NCBI GenBank assembly: GCA_963169105.1
Contig: OY720635.1
Location: forward strand, 130,894,872 to 130,958,871
Reading direction: 5' to 3'
Length of the DNA stretch: 64,000 nucleotides
Source: Ceriagrion tenellum
Lineage: Eukaryota; Arthropoda; Insecta; Odonata; Coenagrionidae
Below are positions 61,553 through 64,000 of the stretch, one piece after another. Every line of letters begins with the position of its first letter. The first letter of the stretch is position 1. The notes beneath the pieces are model-generated. The model was not told the DNA's origin, did not search any database, and saw nothing but the letters and a program-made list of their open reading frames with translations. Made by a program: the position numbers and the translations under genes.

Positions 61553-61660
61553 TGTTCCGTGATACGCCTTGAAGACGGACTAGTTCCGAAAGCTAGCTAT
61601 GTAAGTGTGATCGTCTCTTTTTTTGTGTGTCTATCTCCTCCATCCTATCCACATCGTGTG
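61553..61660 (+). repeat. PLE pseudo-LTR, right arm / 5' end of the plus-strand element, hammerhead-like motif
   Basis: TTGAAGA (61569-61575), a GGA-loop-TCC hairpin, GAAA (61588-61591), AGCTAGCT palindrome and UA follow the hammerhead order, with the first core C replaced by T or displaced. A 13-bp palindrome, GTATCACGGAACA and its complement, lies at the junction with the inverted copy (about 61538-61565). The arm leads directly into the plus-strand PLE, whose ORF starts 240 bp downstream. Confidence 0.75.
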
Positions 61661-61899
61661 TTCATCGCCGCATGGCTGACTCCAATCCATCAACGTATTT
61701 GTTTGCTGCCCGCTGCTCATCTTCTTCTTCATCGTTACGCCTACGTAAGTGCGCTGTTCCTGTCTTTCCTTATCCTATTTAAACCTTCCCATCTTTCTCT
61801 TAACTTTCCCTCTTGTTTTTACTCCAGTATCGTGTCTAGGCATATCATCTTAATCTCGTCACCTCCCACCTAATTTTCCTCCCACTCACCATCGTGACT

Positions 61900-64000
61900 A
61901 TGAACCAACCATTGGCGCATTGGATTTCCCAAGTCAAATTCAATTCCCGAAAGATATCTATGTGCAATGATCATATTTTCTTTTTAAATTCCTGCCTTTC
62001 AATGGGAATAGCCCCCAATGGCCTCACCATTAAAATTCCAATTGACGCTATCCCTCCACAATTGCGCTCTCCAATCTATCAACTGAAGTTTCAAACTTCA
62101 TTATCATTTACCCGGGTACTCCTGGCCCAGTATACTTCAATGCGAGAATTCCACATTCAGAATTGGCTCTCTTTGATAAAAATTATCACCTGCTCTTTTC
62201 CGGAGTATATTACGCACATTAACAATATAATTTTTGTAACGCTGAAAAAACAGGAGTTTCGCCGTAATAAATTATTAAAGAAACTATCCGCCCTATACGT
62301 TTCACATTTAGCGAGAGGTATCTCTCTTCCCGCCCAAATACTGCCCCCCACTCCCCCTCCCCGGCCTCTCCTCTCGGAACGGCCAGATCTCGCCACCTTA
62401 TTCAACCTCCCGGCGCCGCCCAAGGGGCCGCCAACCCCTCCTAAATACAAACCCCCACCACCCCACGGCCACTCCATACCTGACGGAGGGCAAGAGTCAG
62501 ATGTTCTCAACCTTTCCTCTACTGCACTCACTAAGAATGATGTCTCTGTTTTAAGTAAAGGACTCACTTTCTCACCGACTCCCAAAGTCAATCATATACA
62601 ATTACTCTCGGATGTCATCAGTTTCTGCAGAAACCTCAAATGGCGGCACTTTTGGAAACAAAACGACGGCCACACTTCAAATTTAAACCCCGCCATCAAC
62701 AAATTTCGTCCTAAATCCAACTATGAACCTAAACCTTTGGCCAATAATCACCCAATCGAGGTATTCTGCAACCAACTTTTAAATCGTGTGTCAGATCCTC
62801 ATTTTCTCAATTCCCTCACTCCTGCCCCAAACCTTAACAGAGAGGAATTGTCATCTCTCAGTCGCCTCCGCCGCAATCCCAACATTACCATCAGTAAAGC
62901 GGATAAGGGATCAACCGTTGTGGTTCAAGATAGGGAGGATTATGTCGCCGAAGCAATGCGACAACTCGGTGATGTTTCTTCCTATCTCCCACTCACAGAG
63001 GATCCAACTGCGGCGTATCAAGCGGAAATACATGACTTCTTAATTTCAACAGGCCCAGATGAAGGACTGTCCAAGTCCGACATCAATATTCTCTCGCCCA
63101 CTCACTTCAAAACCCCGTATTTCTATCTCCTTCCCAAAATACACAAAGAAGGCGTCCCCGGACGCCCTATCATCTCCAACTGCAATTCCCCAACGGAGCG
63201 CATATCGGCCTTCGTGGACTATCACCTGCAGCCTATAGTTGCTAAACTCCCTTCCTTCCTTCGTGATTCCTATCACTTCCTAGACATCCTGAAAGCAGTA
63301 AATATTCCCTCCAACAAAAGCGTCATCATGGCTACGGTGGATGTTACTTCATTGTACACCTCGATTCCTCACCATGAAGGTCTAGAGTCCATATCCCATT
63401 TCCTTTCGAGAAGAAATCACCCTAGAATTCCCTCCACCAACTTCCTTATCAAGCTAGTTGAATTCATTCTGAAACGCAACGCCTTCACTTTCAATGGGCG
63501 TTTCTTTCTTCAAGCCAAGGGAACGGCTATGGGCACAAGAATGGCCCCTTCATATGCCAATCTCTTCATGGGAAAGCTCGAAAGTGATTTCCTCGCCACC
63601 CAGGAATTACAACCGGAGCTCTGGGTTAGATTCATTGATGATATTTTCATCATATGGACCCACGGCGAGGATACCCTAGCGAACTTCCTCAAATCTCTAA
63701 ATCAGTTCTCATCCATTCGCTTCACATCGGCCACTTCTCCTTCTCAAATCACCTTTCTCGACGTAGACATTTCCATCACAAATAATAACACCTTTGAGAC
63801 TTCGGTCCATATCAAGCCCTCCAACAAACAACTGTATTTGCATTACAACAGCTGCCATCCCAAACACACTAAGCACTCAATTCCTTATTCGCTGTCGATC
63901 CGTGGCCACCGGATTTGCAACTCCAAAGAAAAACTTCACGAATACCTTGATAAGCTTCACAATTCTTTATCCAATAGAAATTATCCCGAGCCACTTCTAA
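61900..64000 (+). CDS. Penelope-like element reverse transcriptase ORF, open to window edge
   Basis: From the ATG at 61900 the frame is open for 700 codons with no stop before 64000; an in-frame TAA lies at 61801. The N-terminal part has a proline-rich stretch (about residues 148-190) and the PLE motif VLSKGLTFSPTP. RT motifs follow: SKADKGSTVV (332-341), LLPKIHK with GRPIIS (410-427), the first catalytic Asp in TVDVTSLYTSIP (D481), and FIDDIFIIW (D580, D581). By family knowledge a linker and GIY-YIG endonuclease should follow beyond the window, as in the inverted copy at 60800-61545. The intact frame, intact catalytic residues and near-identical terminal arms suggest a young, possibly active element. 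PLEs are eukaryotic retroelements whose RT is related to telomerase. Confidence 0.92.
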   Translation, partial: MNQPLAHWISQVKFNSRKISMCNDHIFFLNSCLSMGIAPNGLTIKIPIDAIPPQLRSPIYQLKFQTSLSFTRVLLAQYTSMREFHIQNWLSLIKIITCSFPEYITHINNIIFVTLKKQEFRRNKLLKKLSALYVSHLARGISLPAQILPPTPPPRPLLSERPDLATLFNLPAPPKGPPTPPKYKPPPPHGHSIPDGGQESDVLNLSSTALTKNDVSVLSKGLTFSPTPKVNHIQLLSDVISFCRNLKWRHFWKQNDGHTSNLNPAINKFRPKSNYEPKPLANNHPIEVFCNQLLNRVSDPHFLNSLTPAPNLNREELSSLSRLRRNPNITISKADKGSTVVVQDREDYVAEAMRQLGDVSSYLPLTEDPTAAYQAEIHDFLISTGPDEGLSKSDINILSPTHFKTPYFYLLPKIHKEGVPGRPIISNCNSPTERISAFVDYHLQPIVAKLPSFLRDSYHFLDILKAVNIPSNKSVIMATVDVTSLYTSIPHHEGLESISHFLSRRNHPRIPSTNFLIKLVEFILKRNAFTFNGRFFLQAKGTAMGTRMAPSYANLFMGKLESDFLATQELQPELWVRFIDDIFIIWTHGEDTLANFLKSLNQFSSIRFTSATSPSQITFLDVDISITNNNTFETSVHIKPSNKQLYLHYNSCHPKHTKHSIPYSLSIRGHRICNSKEKLHEYLDKLHNSLSNRNYPEPLL

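Noticed and set aside
62157..62591. 144-residue glycine-rich ORF on the minus strand
   Set aside because: It is antisense to the intact PLE ORF; the plus-strand frame carries the RT motifs.

Overview
The window is nuclear DNA from an AT-rich animal genome, most likely an arthropod and plausibly an insect. It holds three spliced protein-coding genes with GT-AG (and two GC-AG) introns, separated and interrupted by many transposable elements. No bacterial-type operons, rRNA, functional tRNA or CRISPR were seen. The species cannot be fixed from the sequence. Family assignments rest on reading conserved residues against remembered human homologues; no database search was run.

Layout. (1) 165-30449, minus strand: a complete SERAC1-like gene, 14 coding exons whose phases all agree, giving 652 residues. 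Its introns carry LINE fragments, tRNA-derived SINEs, pogo-, hAT- and piggyBac-like MITEs, inverted-repeat elements and a 5'-truncated Penelope-like element (PLE). (2) 30450-31868: a 1.4 kb divergent intergenic region shared with the next gene. (3) 31869-43455, plus strand: the complete gene for translation release factor eRF1, with eight constitutive coding exons and two alternative terminal exons. Its introns are almost free of recognisable transposons. (4) 43456-49208: 3' UTR and intergenic DNA. (5) 49209-53467, minus strand: the last four coding exons of an ESCRT-III protein that reads best as CHMP7; the upstream exons were not found and probably lie beyond the window. (6) 53468-64000: transposon-rich DNA, probably a CHMP7 intron, with an RNase H retroelement fragment split by a hAT MITE, two inverted copies of a 0.55 kb TIR element, a LINE fragment, a (TA)n tract and a PLE. 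The PLE reverse-transcriptase ORF is open from 61900 to the window edge and is preceded by an inverted, truncated copy of its own 3' end.

The three host genes serve different processes (mitochondria/ER contact lipid metabolism, translation termination, nuclear envelope/endosomal membrane remodelling) and show no functional linkage beyond the shared promoter region. The strongest unusual signals are four separate inverted-repeat pairs, two of them clearly PLE terminal repeats, that carry a hammerhead-ribozyme-like core (CUGANGA-like, helix II, GAAA, short palindromic helix III, UA), and the two eRF1 C-terminal exons.
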